Source of the DNA: Neodiprion pinetum
Lineage: Eukaryota > Arthropoda > Insecta > Hymenoptera > Diprionidae
Assembly (NCBI RefSeq): GCF_021155775.2
Contig: NC_060234.1
Span: 3,162,001-3,226,000 of the forward strand
Reading direction: 5' to 3'
DNA: 64,000 nt
A program made the translations under genes and the position numbers. The notes below the pieces were generated by a model that worked only from the letters and a program-made list of their open reading frames with translations, was not told the origin of the DNA and searched no databases. Below are positions 37,501 to 46,919 of the stretch, one piece after another. Within the stretch, counting starts at the first letter, position 1. Each line of letters opens with the position of its first letter.

Positions 37501-37770
37501 TCCAAAAAGAAGGAGGACTTGATGCCAAAGTTGGAAAAGTCACCAAGTCCCGTTTACGCCGAGAAGGCCGAAGTTGTGCAGAAGGTCGAGGCCGTTCTTG
37601 GCGGCAAGGTCACCGATATTCCTCTCACTCCAACCATGGACCACAAATCCTCCGGCATACCGTTGTTCACTAAGAAGAACAGCGAGGCATCATCGAGCAC
37701 TGACTCTTCCAACAGCACCGGCTATTCCAACCCCTCAAACACAGGGACAATCAAGAGGAAACCGAAGTAG
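22908..37770 (+). CDS. Nlg: Neuroligin (ten 3'-terminal coding exons; N-terminus outside the window)
   Basis: Seen: ten exons, 22908-23057, 26795-26986, 27593-27684, 27854-28050, 28151-28268, 28875-29114, 29384-29541, 33599-33714, 34139-34877 and 35628-37770, join in phase into one frame of 1380 complete codons plus stop. Domain order by visible residue: carboxylesterase-like ectodomain (1 to about 446), Ser/Thr-rich stalk, membrane helix 547-570, cytoplasmic tail 571-1380. The nucleophile elbow reads GHGTG (94-98) instead of GxSxG, so the enzyme is inactive, as in neuroligins generally. The active-site-type His persists in VHGEELPY (337). Known for the family: postsynaptic type I membrane adhesion proteins that bind presynaptic neurexins. 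Inferred: an insect neuroligin; I cannot assign the paralogue number. Odd points: the tail is several times longer than vertebrate tails, there is no C-terminal PDZ ligand, and one intron is GC-AG. The start codon and signal peptide must lie upstream of this window. Confidence 0.97.
23058..26794 (+). other. Neuroligin intron (3737 nt)
   Basis: Bounded by GTGAGC and TTTGCAG. It is AT-rich with no recognisable exon. A (GA)n tract lies at 25538-25579. The open frames here are low-complexity or run through the repeat. Confidence 0.85.
25538..25579. repeat. (GA)n microsatellite in a neuroligin intron
   Basis: About 21 GA units within the intron 23058-26794. Shorter GA tracts occur near 20925, 31458-31488, 40851-40870, 51708 and 54299. 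Confidence 0.95.
26795..26986 (+). CDS. Nlg: Neuroligin exon: nucleophile elbow (GHGTG)
   Basis: The acceptor is TTTTTGCAG and the split Gly codon is shared with the previous exon. It encodes FLRPGTNDNASSNFGLLDQ, the usual esterase-family segment GNxGLLDQ in its neuroligin form. This is followed by a helix and AEFGGDPNSVTLVGHGTG. Where active esterases have the catalytic serine (GxSxG), this protein has GHGTG, so it is predicted to be non-enzymatic. NAS (residues 59-61) is a potential N-glycosylation site. The donor is AAGG|GTGAGT, phase 1. Confidence 0.97.
27593..27684 (+). CDS. Nlg: Neuroligin exon ending at a GC donor
   Basis: The acceptor is TTTCTCAG. It encodes NGLFKRGILMSGSALSANAI and then APLQVTKQ (residues 115-144), the conserved FKR-I-MSG-AL block after the nucleophile elbow. 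The in-frame junction that preserves family spacing to the next exon's VAHALNC is CAG|GCAAGA, so the intron is of the GC-AG class. A GT 12 nt upstream (27673) would delete four residues that vertebrate neuroligins also have at this spacing. Confidence 0.92.
27685..27853 (+). other. GC-AG intron of neuroligin
   Basis: The 169-nt intron begins CAG|GCAAGA and ends TTTACCGCAG|GTC. The flanking protein, APLQVTKQ then VAHALNC, has exactly the spacing seen in vertebrate neuroligins between the SG-AL block and the following Cys. This supports the GC donor over the GT 12 nt upstream. Confidence 0.85.
27854..28050 (+). CDS. Nlg: Neuroligin exon: esterase-like helical region
   Basis: The acceptor is TACCGCAG. 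It encodes VAHALNCPTASDEELSNCLQ, then VPAYAPLIDGAVVLKNPFDLM, the F-P-x-I-DG-V family block, and ends EIFGR with a phase-2 split Arg. The Cys pair in LNC and NCLQ matches the position of an intrachain disulphide in cholinesterase-fold proteins (inference). The donor is GGCAG|GTGAGG. Confidence 0.95.
28151..28268 (+). CDS. Nlg: Neuroligin exon: YDLMYGVTESE segment
   Basis: This is a short exon of 118 nt with no ATG of its own. The acceptor is ATCCGTAG after an intron of only 100 nt. It encodes YDLMYGVTESEKFHE, equivalent to the N-x-GEG region that carries the acidic triad residue in esterases, followed by LLENERDNFLREHLK (residues 211-249). The donor is AAG|GTAAAA, phase 0. The reading frame is forced by both neighbours. 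Confidence 0.93.
28283..28735 (+). repeat. Degenerate GTCA/TCAC-rich tandem array inside a neuroligin intron
   Basis: Short units resembling AGTCACTTGA recur throughout the intron 28269-28874. A longer unit is also visible: a block starting near 28393 (CACTTCAAATCACGTGAT, then TAGTCGATGTCA) recurs from 28565 (CACTTGAAATCTCGTAAT, then TAGTCGATGTCA), giving a period of about 172 bp. The palindrome TCACGTGA occurs at least twice. Confidence 0.85.
28875..29114 (+). CDS. Nlg: Neuroligin exon: HAKVNPKSYMYVFSH region
   Basis: The acceptor is GAGTTTGCAG, phase 0. It encodes residues 250-329: a helical stretch ATHELEPELVLSKILEHYGD, then VLQALSDSGTVAPLI. It continues through LHAKVNPKSYMYVFSH, which matches the family block in which a core strand precedes the active-site His loop, and ends DYYG. 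The donor is GGG|GTGCGT, phase 0. Confidence 0.95.
29384..29541 (+). CDS. Nlg: Neuroligin exon: VHGEELPYILG, retained active-site His
   Basis: The acceptor is ATCCCGTAG, phase 0. A second in-frame AG (CAG at 29393-29395) would shorten the exon by four codons and is an alternative start. It encodes TVHGEELPYILGIPVGG, with His 337 at the position of the cholinesterase catalytic His, then EVLFSEAMMTWWCNFA and a split Gly codon at the TG-NP junction. The donor is ACCGG|GTGAGT, phase 2. Confidence 0.94.
29542..33598 (+). other. Neuroligin intron (4057 nt)
   Basis: Bounded by GTGAGT and TTGTTCAG. It contains a piggyBac-type MITE at 29588-29940, a (GA)n tract near 31458-31488 and an imperfect hairpin near 33183-33278. 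No exon was recognised inside it. Confidence 0.85.
29588..29940. mobile_element. piggyBac-type non-autonomous element (MITE)
   Basis: It is flanked by TTAA at 29584-29587 and at 29941-29944, the target duplication of piggyBac-type transposons. The left end CCCTGCTCGGTCAC and the reverse complement of the right end CCTTAATCGGTCAC are imperfect terminal inverted repeats. Near each end sits a perfect palindrome with core GGGTGAAATTCACCC (29632-29646; extended to 17 bp at 29908-29924). There is no transposase ORF. Confidence 0.8.
33599..33714 (+). CDS. Nlg: Neuroligin exon: TGNPNAP, end of the esterase fold
   Basis: The acceptor is TTTGTTCAG. The first base completes the Gly of TG-NPNAPRR, which matches the family TGNPN motif. 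It continues through EWQQYELDWPEYDPENQTYFNL. NQT and, across the next junction, NLT are potential glycosylation sequons. The donor is CTGA|GTGAGT, phase 1. The preceding intron is 4057 nt. Confidence 0.95.
34139..34877 (+). CDS. Nlg: Neuroligin exon: dimer helix, stalk, membrane helix, start of tail
   Basis: The acceptor is GACTTTAG. It encodes IPPEVGTRYRDAEMKFWNE, the C-terminal helix that forms the neuroligin dimer four-helix bundle. A Ser/Thr/Gly-rich stalk follows, about residues 450-546. The single membrane helix runs from AISLVVGFGVVFLL to FFYLY at 34516-34587 and is followed by the stop-transfer sequence HKRHSLKNKEK. The proximal cytoplasmic segment includes FGRRSKLSRQNSSST and IKVREWIQQEIVHR. 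The donor is CACAG|GTCAGT, phase 2. If the intron is retained, the frame stays open to a stop at 35089-35091, giving a possible short-tail isoform. Confidence 0.96.
35628..37770 (+). CDS. Nlg: Neuroligin last coding exon: long cytoplasmic tail
   Basis: The acceptor is CTGTTCCAG. It encodes CSPRFLRKTRETLQK and a charged helix, likely coiled coil, to about residue 703. After that comes about 680 residues of low-hydrophobicity, Ser/Pro/Lys/Asn-rich, probably disordered sequence. Repeated short motifs: PKITVRP (717), PKIVITP (1165), PKIIITP (1204) and PKIIIKP (1225); NPNWY at 1065 and 1089; [S/T]xIP at 1248, 1286, 1329 and 1342. The protein ends GTIKRKPK with TAG at 37768-37770. Codon third positions are richer in G/C than the surrounding DNA, as expected for a real exon of 2143 nt. 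There is no TTRV-like PDZ-binding C-terminus. Confidence 0.94.
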
Positions 37771-37798
37771 CAAGAACACAGTGATAATTCTAATGAGC

Positions 37799-37804
37799 AA
37801 TAAA
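37799..37804 (+). promoter_or_regulatory. Possible poly(A) signal AATAAA just after the neuroligin stop
   Basis: AATAAA starts 29 nt after the TAG. It is very close to the stop, so the real 3' end may be a later site in the AT-rich sequence to about 39.1 kb. I cannot choose without transcript data. Confidence 0.3.
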
Positions 37805-39733
37805 TTACAAACTCTACACGCAGATCAGCTTTCGGTAGTTGTTCTATTGTGGTTAGAAAGCCAGTGTGGATCGAATGATTTTAGAGTGTTTCGCCACGTT
37901 TTTAGAAAGAACTCTAGTTCCAGTAGTTTTACATCTTCGATTATCCACAGTAGTTCCGTATCACGAGGTTAATCACTAGTTAATCAGACATATTGTTGAC
38001 TATTTAGGGTTTAATCTATATACATATTTATTCTTTCTACTATGATTTTTTTTCTACGTGTTTCATGTCGTGATATCCACGGTTGATATATACTTGTAAC
38101 GAATACATTTTTTCAACTATTTACCTAACTCGTCATCTGTAATAGGCGTCATGGATACAAGGATTCAGGTCCTGTTATGTGGGATTGATCAACCGTCTTT
38201 ATGTCCGCAAACTCATTGCGGTTTCAAGAATCCAAACCTTTTATAACTTCAGAATTTCGAATACGTTTTTGGAAATTAAATTCATATTAGGTAAAACTCT
38301 GACGTAAAAAGAAGACGATGAAGCATCTCGACCTATGTATTCACGAAGTACGCAATGGGACTGGGACCATAGACTGGTACTCAGATACCTGTTAGGAAGA
38401 AGTTTCAGTGCAACAAACAAAACTGCGTAGTTTAACTTTCAACTTTTCTCTGTTTCGAGAGACTCGGCAATATCTTTACGATGCAGGGCTCGGAAGTAAG
38501 ATCGCACGGGTATTTTCTCTCTCTTGAAAAAACAAAAAAAAAAGTGTACGTCCCTGATTACAAGCAGAATTTACGACTCTGCATCTCGCGTCCGGTCTGC
38601 TATCCAGTTTTCACGAGTATTTCAACGTTTCGCTGTTGATAACTTGTACGACTTTTTTGCTGGTTTATTTGCTTGTTTTTTTTTTGTTTTTTTTTTCAAA
38701 GCACCATTCAGCTCGTCAGAAGCTCTGATATCACCTGATTCAACCGTCAAAAATATCGAGTTCAACAGACAGATGGACAAGCAAAAACAACTCGACACCG
38801 TAAATGTTCTGTCTGTGCAAGTAAAAATAACGGCGGTTCCTGTTTATTTGCAACGGACGGTTCAATGGAGATAAAATTTCATATCGTGGCTGATGGCAAA
38901 GTAAAAATGATATCCTCAAAGGTTTCTTGGGATATCAGGCGAATGGAGATGATGCTTTTTAAAATAGTCCACTTCAGCAGACAGTTTTCGTGGGGCGTGT
39001 GACAGGAGATGGGTATACAACCGGTGAAATATGATATAGTAGTTGTAAAATGCGAGCACTTTGAACCAGACCGTGATCGAACGACCAAATAATAAACATA
39101 TCGAAACCGATTTGGTTCGGGACGTAAATATGAATGGAAATGATGATTCTTTTTTCATTTCCTTCGCCCCAATTTCATCTTATTATATGTACACACGATT
39201 TTGGTTTCTTCATTCTTCCCATAAGTTTGCAAACAGAATCTCTGACTTTGCAGCTAGACGTGAGTATTTTTTTTGTTTTATAACATACTATTTTTCATCT
39301 TATTTCCATTTCCCATTATTGAGAATGGGAAGAGAAATTATTTTGTGTTCTATAATGAAATTCTAAAACTATTTTACAGAGTTTAAGCCTTTCAGAGAAT
39401 ACTTGAAAGCGAAAATAATTTTGAAAATTAAGCTAATCAATTCTCCCAAGTCCAGAGCAATTCTCAATTTGGCAAAGCAAAACCAAAATCCAATACATTT
39501 GCAGAGCTTTTACTGTTGTATCTATGTTATCGTGGCAGGGACTAAAAAATTTTACTCAAATCTGTTCCAAAGTGTTTCATAGACCGAGTCGAGAGCATGG
39601 TGGATATGTGTAATAGGAGAGGGAAACGCAGAAGCATTTGAATTTATTCTTCTTCCGACACGGCGGCAGTGCATATAAGCTCGGGCTCCTATACTCGCAG
39701 AAGAATTTTACAACGCTCTTCATTTTTATCCAT

Positions 39734-39751
39734 CCCCCCCCCCCCCCCCCC
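39734..39751. repeat. Poly-C tract (18)
   Basis: An uninterrupted run of 18 C followed by a pyrimidine-rich stretch. Confidence 0.9.
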
Positions 39752-40432
39752 TCCCGCCGCAGCGCGTATACGTTTCCTTTATTTTCATATTCCATTTCTA
39801 TTACTGGAGGGGTAGACACCTCTGGGTTTGCAGGAAGTAGGCCACGCGCCGCGAGACACATCGGGAGGAAGGCGAGAGACGTGAATGCAAGCTTCTGTCG
39901 GAGGCCACCGCCAAGAGGAAGCTTTGCAATAACGCAAGGGTAGGCGTCGCGTCGCGGCGCGTATCCGGAGGAGGGAAACCGGCTTCGCACCGGGTCGGGA
40001 ATAATTGGACGCAAGTGAATTGGTGACCTTTATCGCCTAAAGTGCACAAATGGCGCGTCCTCCATCACTTCCTGTCACATAAAACGAGAGGGTCGTATAT
40101 TTCCATATATATTGACACACGTATCCGGGCAAAATGTATCAGGCCACTTTCCACCCCTCGCTTCCACCCTCAGCTACCCCTCGCTCAACGCAGTCCAGTA
40201 TGCAGAAGTGACCGCAGCCAAAATTTATTCCGGATTAAAGATTTGCATTGCTAATCAGCAATCGTCGTTCGATTCTGTCTTCCGGTTTCCGCCGGACGTT
40301 CCAGGATCCCTCATTCGTCCCCTTTTTTGCAGCCAAAACCTTTTTCGACGCGAGGCTAAGCTGCAGCTCGAAGGGCACAAAGTGTGAAAATTTGCATAAA
40401 AATTGCGCCCGATGCATATAATTCAGAGTTGT

Positions 40433-40652
40433 AAGTGTACCAGTTATTGACCCTGTCCCAATTATCGACCTTTTTTTGTTGTGTCTGCTTGATCATTAGT
40501 TCTAAAACAACACAATATAAATTTGTAATGTCTTTCCCTCTGGCAATTGGTTTCAGTCATCAAGAAATTCACAATTTTTGCTGTCAATTTATAATTTTGG
40601 CAAATAAAAGGGTCAATAATTGGGTTTAAACGTGTCTATAACTGGTGCACTT
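40433..40652. mobile_element. 220-bp MITE with about 40-bp inverted ends
   Basis: The left end AAGTGTACCAGTTATTGACC and the reverse complement of the right end AAGTGCACCAGTTATAGACA match closely. The similarity continues inward through CCCAATTATCGACC and CCCAATTATTGACC. There is no ORF, and the target duplication is not clear. Confidence 0.8.
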
Positions 40653-41559
40653 GCCTTAACGTGGATTGAGTAGAATCGCGGATCCAGAGTGTTCTAATAA
40701 AACACGCTTGACACCGTTTCACTGCAGTAAAGTCGATACAGCAACGGTGAAAAATATCCGTCAAAGCTGCACTGTATCAATGCAGGCAGGTTCGCTCAGC
40801 CTCCGTGGTCAGCCAATCCTCGCATAAGCGAGGGAAAAGACCAAAAGACGGAGAGAGAGAGAGAGAGAGATAGAGAAAGAGAGGGACGTGTTCCATGGCA
40901 GGTATATATTTATTTTAGAACCACTTTCCAGGTGCCTGGCAACGCTTCAGACCACTACTCTATAACCGTGAATGCTTTTTATATTTCATAAAATGTGCAT
41001 TTGACAGCCCCCCAGAGACTGTCGAGTACTTTTGAGAAAAACACTTGCTATGTGTGCACGTGGCACAGACACGTCACATTCTGTAGAATCCATCTTTCTG
41101 TCTCCGGTTTCTTTCATTTTGCACATTTTTCACCTCAAACATCAATCCTTCAAACATTTCCTGAGTAAATATAGCAAGCGAGAATAAAGGGTACAATCAC
41201 CGAATGATTCGTGAGAACGTTTTCAAAGGTGGATGCTTGCCAGTCTGGTTATAAATTTGTTTAGACGATATCTCATAGCGAATACAGCGTTGTGTGAAAT
41301 TTCACTGATAAATTTTCAACCCAGTTCTTTTGTCTACCGCTACAACATACAGCTATTGAAAAGTTTCTTTTTCTGTACGATAATAAACAGAGAATGAAGA
41401 CAGAGGTAAAATGGTAAATTATGCAAAGTAGCGTCCCTCTCCAGCTTTCCGAAAGCCGTTCCCGGACGCGCAAGATAGTGCGATAGAGTATATTTACATA
41501 CACCGAATGTCCATATCCCCGAAGGTCCTAGTCATGAACCTGGAGCATCGCCTTGTTAC

Positions 41560-41675
41560 GGCATGATACCAATAAGACATAACGGTGTTTGTCGGTCGGC
41601 GAGTTCGTTCGTCGGATTATCCAAGTGGTCCTGGGGCGTCACTGGTCGAGGTCGCATCACCCACCGTCAACGTAA
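41560..41675 (+). promoter_or_regulatory. CpG-rich patch ending at a strong donor-like site
   Basis: CpG-rich sequence runs into CGTCAAC|GTAAGTGAG near 41671. This fits a 5' untranslated exon of an unseen gene or chance. No acceptor or coding sequence supports it. Confidence 0.2.
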
Positions 41676-44600
41676 GTGAGTGCCACACCAGAGCCATGGC
41701 AGACGGGGTGAAGAGCGACGGAGGGAAGGGTCGGCGCTCTAACTATGTGTGTAGTGTAGTATAATAAGCCGTCGTGTTCCCTGTCCCTGTCGGTGTCTCG
41801 TTCCACTTCCACCTTCCACTTCCACCATCCGGAAAGAGATGCGATGCTGGATGGAAAGAGGACGGGTGGCGTTACAGCTGCGGTCGTGTTTTCCGTGACT
41901 GAATCTCATTAAAGATGTCGACGATAGCGGCAGTGCGGTGGGGCTGCCTGGTATGGTGGAAGGAAAGTGGACAGCTCAATTTGTCAGAAGACAAATAGAT
42001 TCGCCGCTCTCCTCCCTCGCCGAACGGTGTATGCATGTATAAACCACCCGTCAAGTGTGTTCCTACGCGCACTCATCGACCCACACACCCTGTCGCCCTC
42101 CAGCCGTTTCACCCCTCGTGCGGATCAGACTGTGCCAAGGGCACACTGCGGGGCCGCGGAGGTGATGGTACACGCGTAAGCACACAGATCTATTGCAGAA
42201 CTCAAACATGTGGTTAAACCTGGTCCGTCGTGATTGACCGATTCGTCAACATCGATGGGTCTGAATTTGCCCATGGATTAAGATCGGACATTTATCAGGG
42301 ACCAGGTGTCTGGATGGGCATGAAATTCCGAATGCGGAGTATAATGGAATCGCCATGAATAAATTTTAGTTCCACGATCCAGAACGCCAAGGTACTCGGT
42401 TTTGTAATTTTTGGAACGTTGGGAAAAGAGCACGCTTCACTTTGGATCACCACGACCTTCCTTGCTTCGTCACTTCGTCCTTGCAGCTAGGGCAAGAGCG
42501 CATGATAGAGCATCTGGTTTTCGGACAGTCAATTACTATTCTCAAGGCAATTACAATACATTGCGGGCAGCCGGAGACCAATTGGGTTATATGGTATTCA
42601 CGGTAATGGACCAGAGGTTGACGGATCTTCCTCAATGTTCGTCCAATGCAATCTTGTCTACCTGTGCAAAGCATTTTTTGCACGAAATGTTTTAAACTGA
42701 CAAGTTGCAAAGTTAGTCTTTTCGCTGAGAGAGGAGCGAACGAAGTTCTTGAGTGAAGTCAGGGCGAGGCGTGGAAAACGGCGTAAATAAATATTTCGTT
42801 AGCATTATCTCTCTTGATCACGTACAAAATGTCAAGGAACTTGAGTTTCAAGTCTGTAGGTTCGGTCTTGAGTCACGTTCGCGACTTCTCCGCACAATAG
42901 ATACAACTTGGATGTTGAGACAAGGCAATTCAAGTTTTCGTCAGGATCTGAACTTCACTCGCGTCAAACGGATGGTCGGTTCGTTTCGACCTTGGCCATC
43001 CCTCTCTTGAATGGTTTCACAATTTTTTGCACGTTCATTTTATCTCAACACTGTCATGCTTGTCGATGGTCGGTGATGAATCTTTCCGGCTCGCCCTGCA
43101 CCGAGATAATCGGGAGAAATGTAAGAAAAATTGGCTCTCGGTCGGGGGAGGAAAGTGGTATCGATTAGCTCCGATCGATGGTTAAAATGTTGCAGACTAA
43201 AGGAGCCGAGCGGTGAGCCCACCTCCTTCTGGGGGTGGTGAAGTCAGGGCGAAGACGGGCTTGGGGCTCCGTGTCAGGATAATCTTTCATTAATCGGGAT
43301 AGAAATTGCGTTTGGTCGGCACTGTGCTACCTCCACAATGTCCATGTATTCTGGGCACATTAACCATCCAGGAAAGCATTGTTCTCCGGAACAATGGTCC
43401 TCGACTGGAAGGGATAAGCCGGCCCGCACCCCCATCACGCCCGTCAAACTGATATTAATGCATTGATAAACCAGCTGTTATTTAGCGAGCGTCAGCCTGA
43501 GTGCTTTCTAATTGCGCTTCCTCCTTCCGAGTTGCCCGCCGATACTCGTATCCGTGTTTTTTGTTTCCCCGGCGCACTTTCTCAGTGATGAATTACAGGT
43601 GTGATGGATCCACCCGCCTCTCGACTCTCATTCAATCGTACTATTCGAAAAAGTCTCGCCATCCATTTTCTTATCGGCCTTCGAAGTCTTGGACCACCCT
43701 CAGGTTTGTACCCCTCCGCAATTCAAGCCGGTAAGTGATTTCCCCGGAAAACTGCTTAGCTTTCTTTGTCTCCGTACCTGCAAATGCCGCGGATTTTTGC
43801 CAGCCACTTGGCCTCTTTCGCTCCATAACCCGGCACTTTCGTTCCTCGTCTACCCGAGCCGATGTGCATACACAGGCACACATGCTACCCAGCTACATGT
43901 GCATAAGCGCACGTATGACACGTATAAAATACAGCATCTGTAACAATACCATGCAGCTGCCGGTCGGGTCAACTTTGCTCTTTAGTATCGCCCAGCTCAG
44001 CCCAACCTGCGGTAGCTGGGGTTTGTTGTTGTTTGTCATCCTCGTCCGGGTTCAATTAGCGTTGGTTTCACGAAGTGGCTCAGCGGTAGGAACACCGTGA
44101 AATGCATGCACGCGCAGTTCTGTCCAATGTAGACAGACGTACGGTGATTGCTCAAGCGGTAACAAGTCGTCGTTCTCTGTTTTCCGTTGAGCAAAATGTG
44201 AATAGAAGGGTAGAGCGGAAGGTTGAAGGGATTCGAAACTGCGCTAATTATCGCTACAACAGAATACCGACCAATGCATCGTGGTTGGAAATGAACTTTC
44301 ATGATAATTTCCCGGGTTATGAGAATTCGCGAGATTTTGGAACACGACGAAACGGCTTTGTGCAAATATTTGCGTACTTGATTACAGGTACAAGGATCAG
44401 TTCAAAACATTTCCTCCTTTCCCACAAATTCAGGATTCTATCAAATTATTTCAGCAGCTACCACAAATCTACCGCAACCCTTACGTAATTATTCTGAAAG
44501 ATACCCTTAACTCTCAAAAGAAATCAGTGACCTGCAGAATACAGAGCAAGTTTCTGAATCCTTCGGAAGTTTTTACCCGGGGCTAATCTTGATGTACTCA

Positions 44601-46919
44601 GTACCGCGTGATTCCAAGTTTATCGGGACTTTGCCAGAGAACTCCGCAGCGACAAAAAATGGCGGTGGTTTGGAGGAATCGAGGCGTGTGGGTAGCAAAC
44701 GCAGGCGCGTTTCGATACCTGACCACCGAGCTAACCGTCGACTGTCGCGGACCCGCGGTTTTATAGTCCACATATACGTACTTGAGCCAAGTGGAATCTT
44801 GCCGTTACGTGAACAGCATGAGGCTGCAGTTTGCGTCAATTTACTATAAACTATCGTGCACCTAGGATAATCCAATTGCTAGGGGTATTTTACGACACGA
44901 CCCTCATGCAAAATTATTATGCTGCACAGGTATGGGACCCCGGCACGATCCAGGAGTCAGTATCCTCGAGTGCAGAGTGCGGACTTGCCGTTTATCCAGG
45001 TACTGGAGTTTTGGTGACAGCGGTTGGACGGAGCTCACAGCTCTTGAGATTCTCAATGCGAACTTCATTTGCTGTTGTTTAAATTAGCGATTTTTTTTTA
45101 TTTTTCGTTCTTAACTTTCGCGTGTGAGAACCGATGCCTTGCGGCTAACCGAAGACGTGTGACTTCGAGAGCGATCACGAACTTGATTCCTCGTGAAGTT
45201 GATTTTCACATTCGCCGTTGCAGGGGATAACAAAATGAAACTGTCCTCCTCGAGCACGATCCTGATGCCAGTAGAGATGAGGAGACGAGACTTGCTCACT
45301 TTCTTGAATCTCCGGACGAGGTAGGAGTAAGGGGATGAGAACACAGGGTTGAAGAGTGGGAGGACGGAATTACTGTCCCCATCCGCGAGGTCTTACGCTT
45401 CTTGCGCCGCTCACGGGCTCGGCGTTTGACGCTCGGTGCTTATTAGGTTTTCTTTTTCATCGACCTTCGAGCGATTTCTTTAGAATATAATTAATTCTTC
45501 CTTCTGCCCACGCAAAGACTCCTACTCAAACAGCCCACCTACGCAGAATGAAACCGAGCTGTACCAAATGAACGTGAGATAAGCCAGATCGCAGAAAATA
45601 ATTAATCACAAATCCGGACTGAGACTAGATAGCGAAAATTAGAAACACCGTCAGGGAGTGAGAGTCGCGACTCATTTGACGTTCCAGACTAACTTTTCAA
45701 TATCCTTCAACGCCTCTCGCTATTGTCACGAATGGTAGAATCGGAACGCTTCGGATTACGAGGCAGCATTCTGCCAGCAAAAAATGCTCGATCTGCAACT
45801 TTCCAAACGTTTCAATGAAATCTGTCCCGGTTTTAGACTGTATAGGCTTGCGTTTTTCCCCGAGGTAAAAAAAATTGCTTGTATTACGGAAGACAATTTG
45901 CCTCGAAGTGGAATTTTTTGGATAGATTATTACTCGCGTTGTAACGCATCAATCTGCGAAATTGAATTGAACTTCTGTGTTGAACAGAAGATCGCAAATC
46001 TTCTGACACAAGCAATAAAAATTTACCGATCTACCCAAGTCGTCAGGGGAATATCAAGGGAATATTTTCATCCTGCGGCAGCCGTTCGTTCAGCTGTCTT
46101 GCAACGTCGTGTGCATGCTCATCCAACCTGCAGGGAGGAAGTCAATTTCTCGGTTGTGTCTTACGAACAAAATTGAATTTTTCCCGGGTCTATCCTTCAT
46201 TTTCATACCTTTGAAATACCGCCGCCGTGTTCCGCGGGCAGGTATATAACCATGAAAATGCTTCCACTTCCGCAAACTTATGAAAGTCAACGCGATTCAA
46301 CCTCGCAAATTCTAATCACCGTAAGCCCAGTCACGAGTGATTAAAAAATTTCTTAAGTATCTCCGTCATTGTATTCTGGAGTGCCTTACGCGATGATAAA
46401 CGAAGTAGAAGAGTAAAACTAGATTTGAAGATTTTAAATTTAACAGTAACAAGTGAAACCAGAGCTTAAGAAAATTCAAGACACTTCCTGGCATAGTCGA
46501 TCAAGTCATCGAGTAGTTTATCCCAACGTAATGTCAGAAGTTTCCATTCAGCGGTTTTGAAAACTGCGCGTTGCGACACCAGCACCACGATAACTGCGGA
46601 ATTCCCTAGGCGTGTTGGAAATAACCGAATCGACAATCCCCTCAGTTGGCAGGCCCGAATCGATAGCTTGGCGGTATCCTTTAGTCTGGTTGGTAGGACG
46701 GTCGACCAGCTGCGCTGAGCTTGCGCGGGGTGATTCGATAAAAGCAAAGCTCTTTGGGCTCCCTCATAGCAAGGCTAGATTACCAACTTTAAAGACAGCA
46801 GCTTTCGGTATCCAAAAGAAAACCTCGCGTTCGCCAAATCGCGAAAGCACTCTAACCGATCTTTTGAGAGTGGATGAAACCTGAAAAATCCATCAAGTCC
46901 TATCATTTTATTTTCCAGG

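Noticed and set aside
41696..41764. 23-codon ORF with a favourable start context (GAGCCATGG)
   Set aside because: Too short to support, and it lies after the donor-like GTAAGT, so it would be intronic if that site is real.
43688..43735. Exon-like segment ending at a GTAAGT donor
   Set aside because: No coding similarity and ambiguous acceptors; donor-like strings occur by chance over 26 kb.
44036..44488. Overlapping 100-130-codon frames on both strands
   Set aside because: Mutual shadows with no motif, no codon bias and no convincing splice sites.
45784..46176. 130-codon plus-strand frame
   Set aside because: No domain resemblance; composition like the surrounding non-coding DNA.
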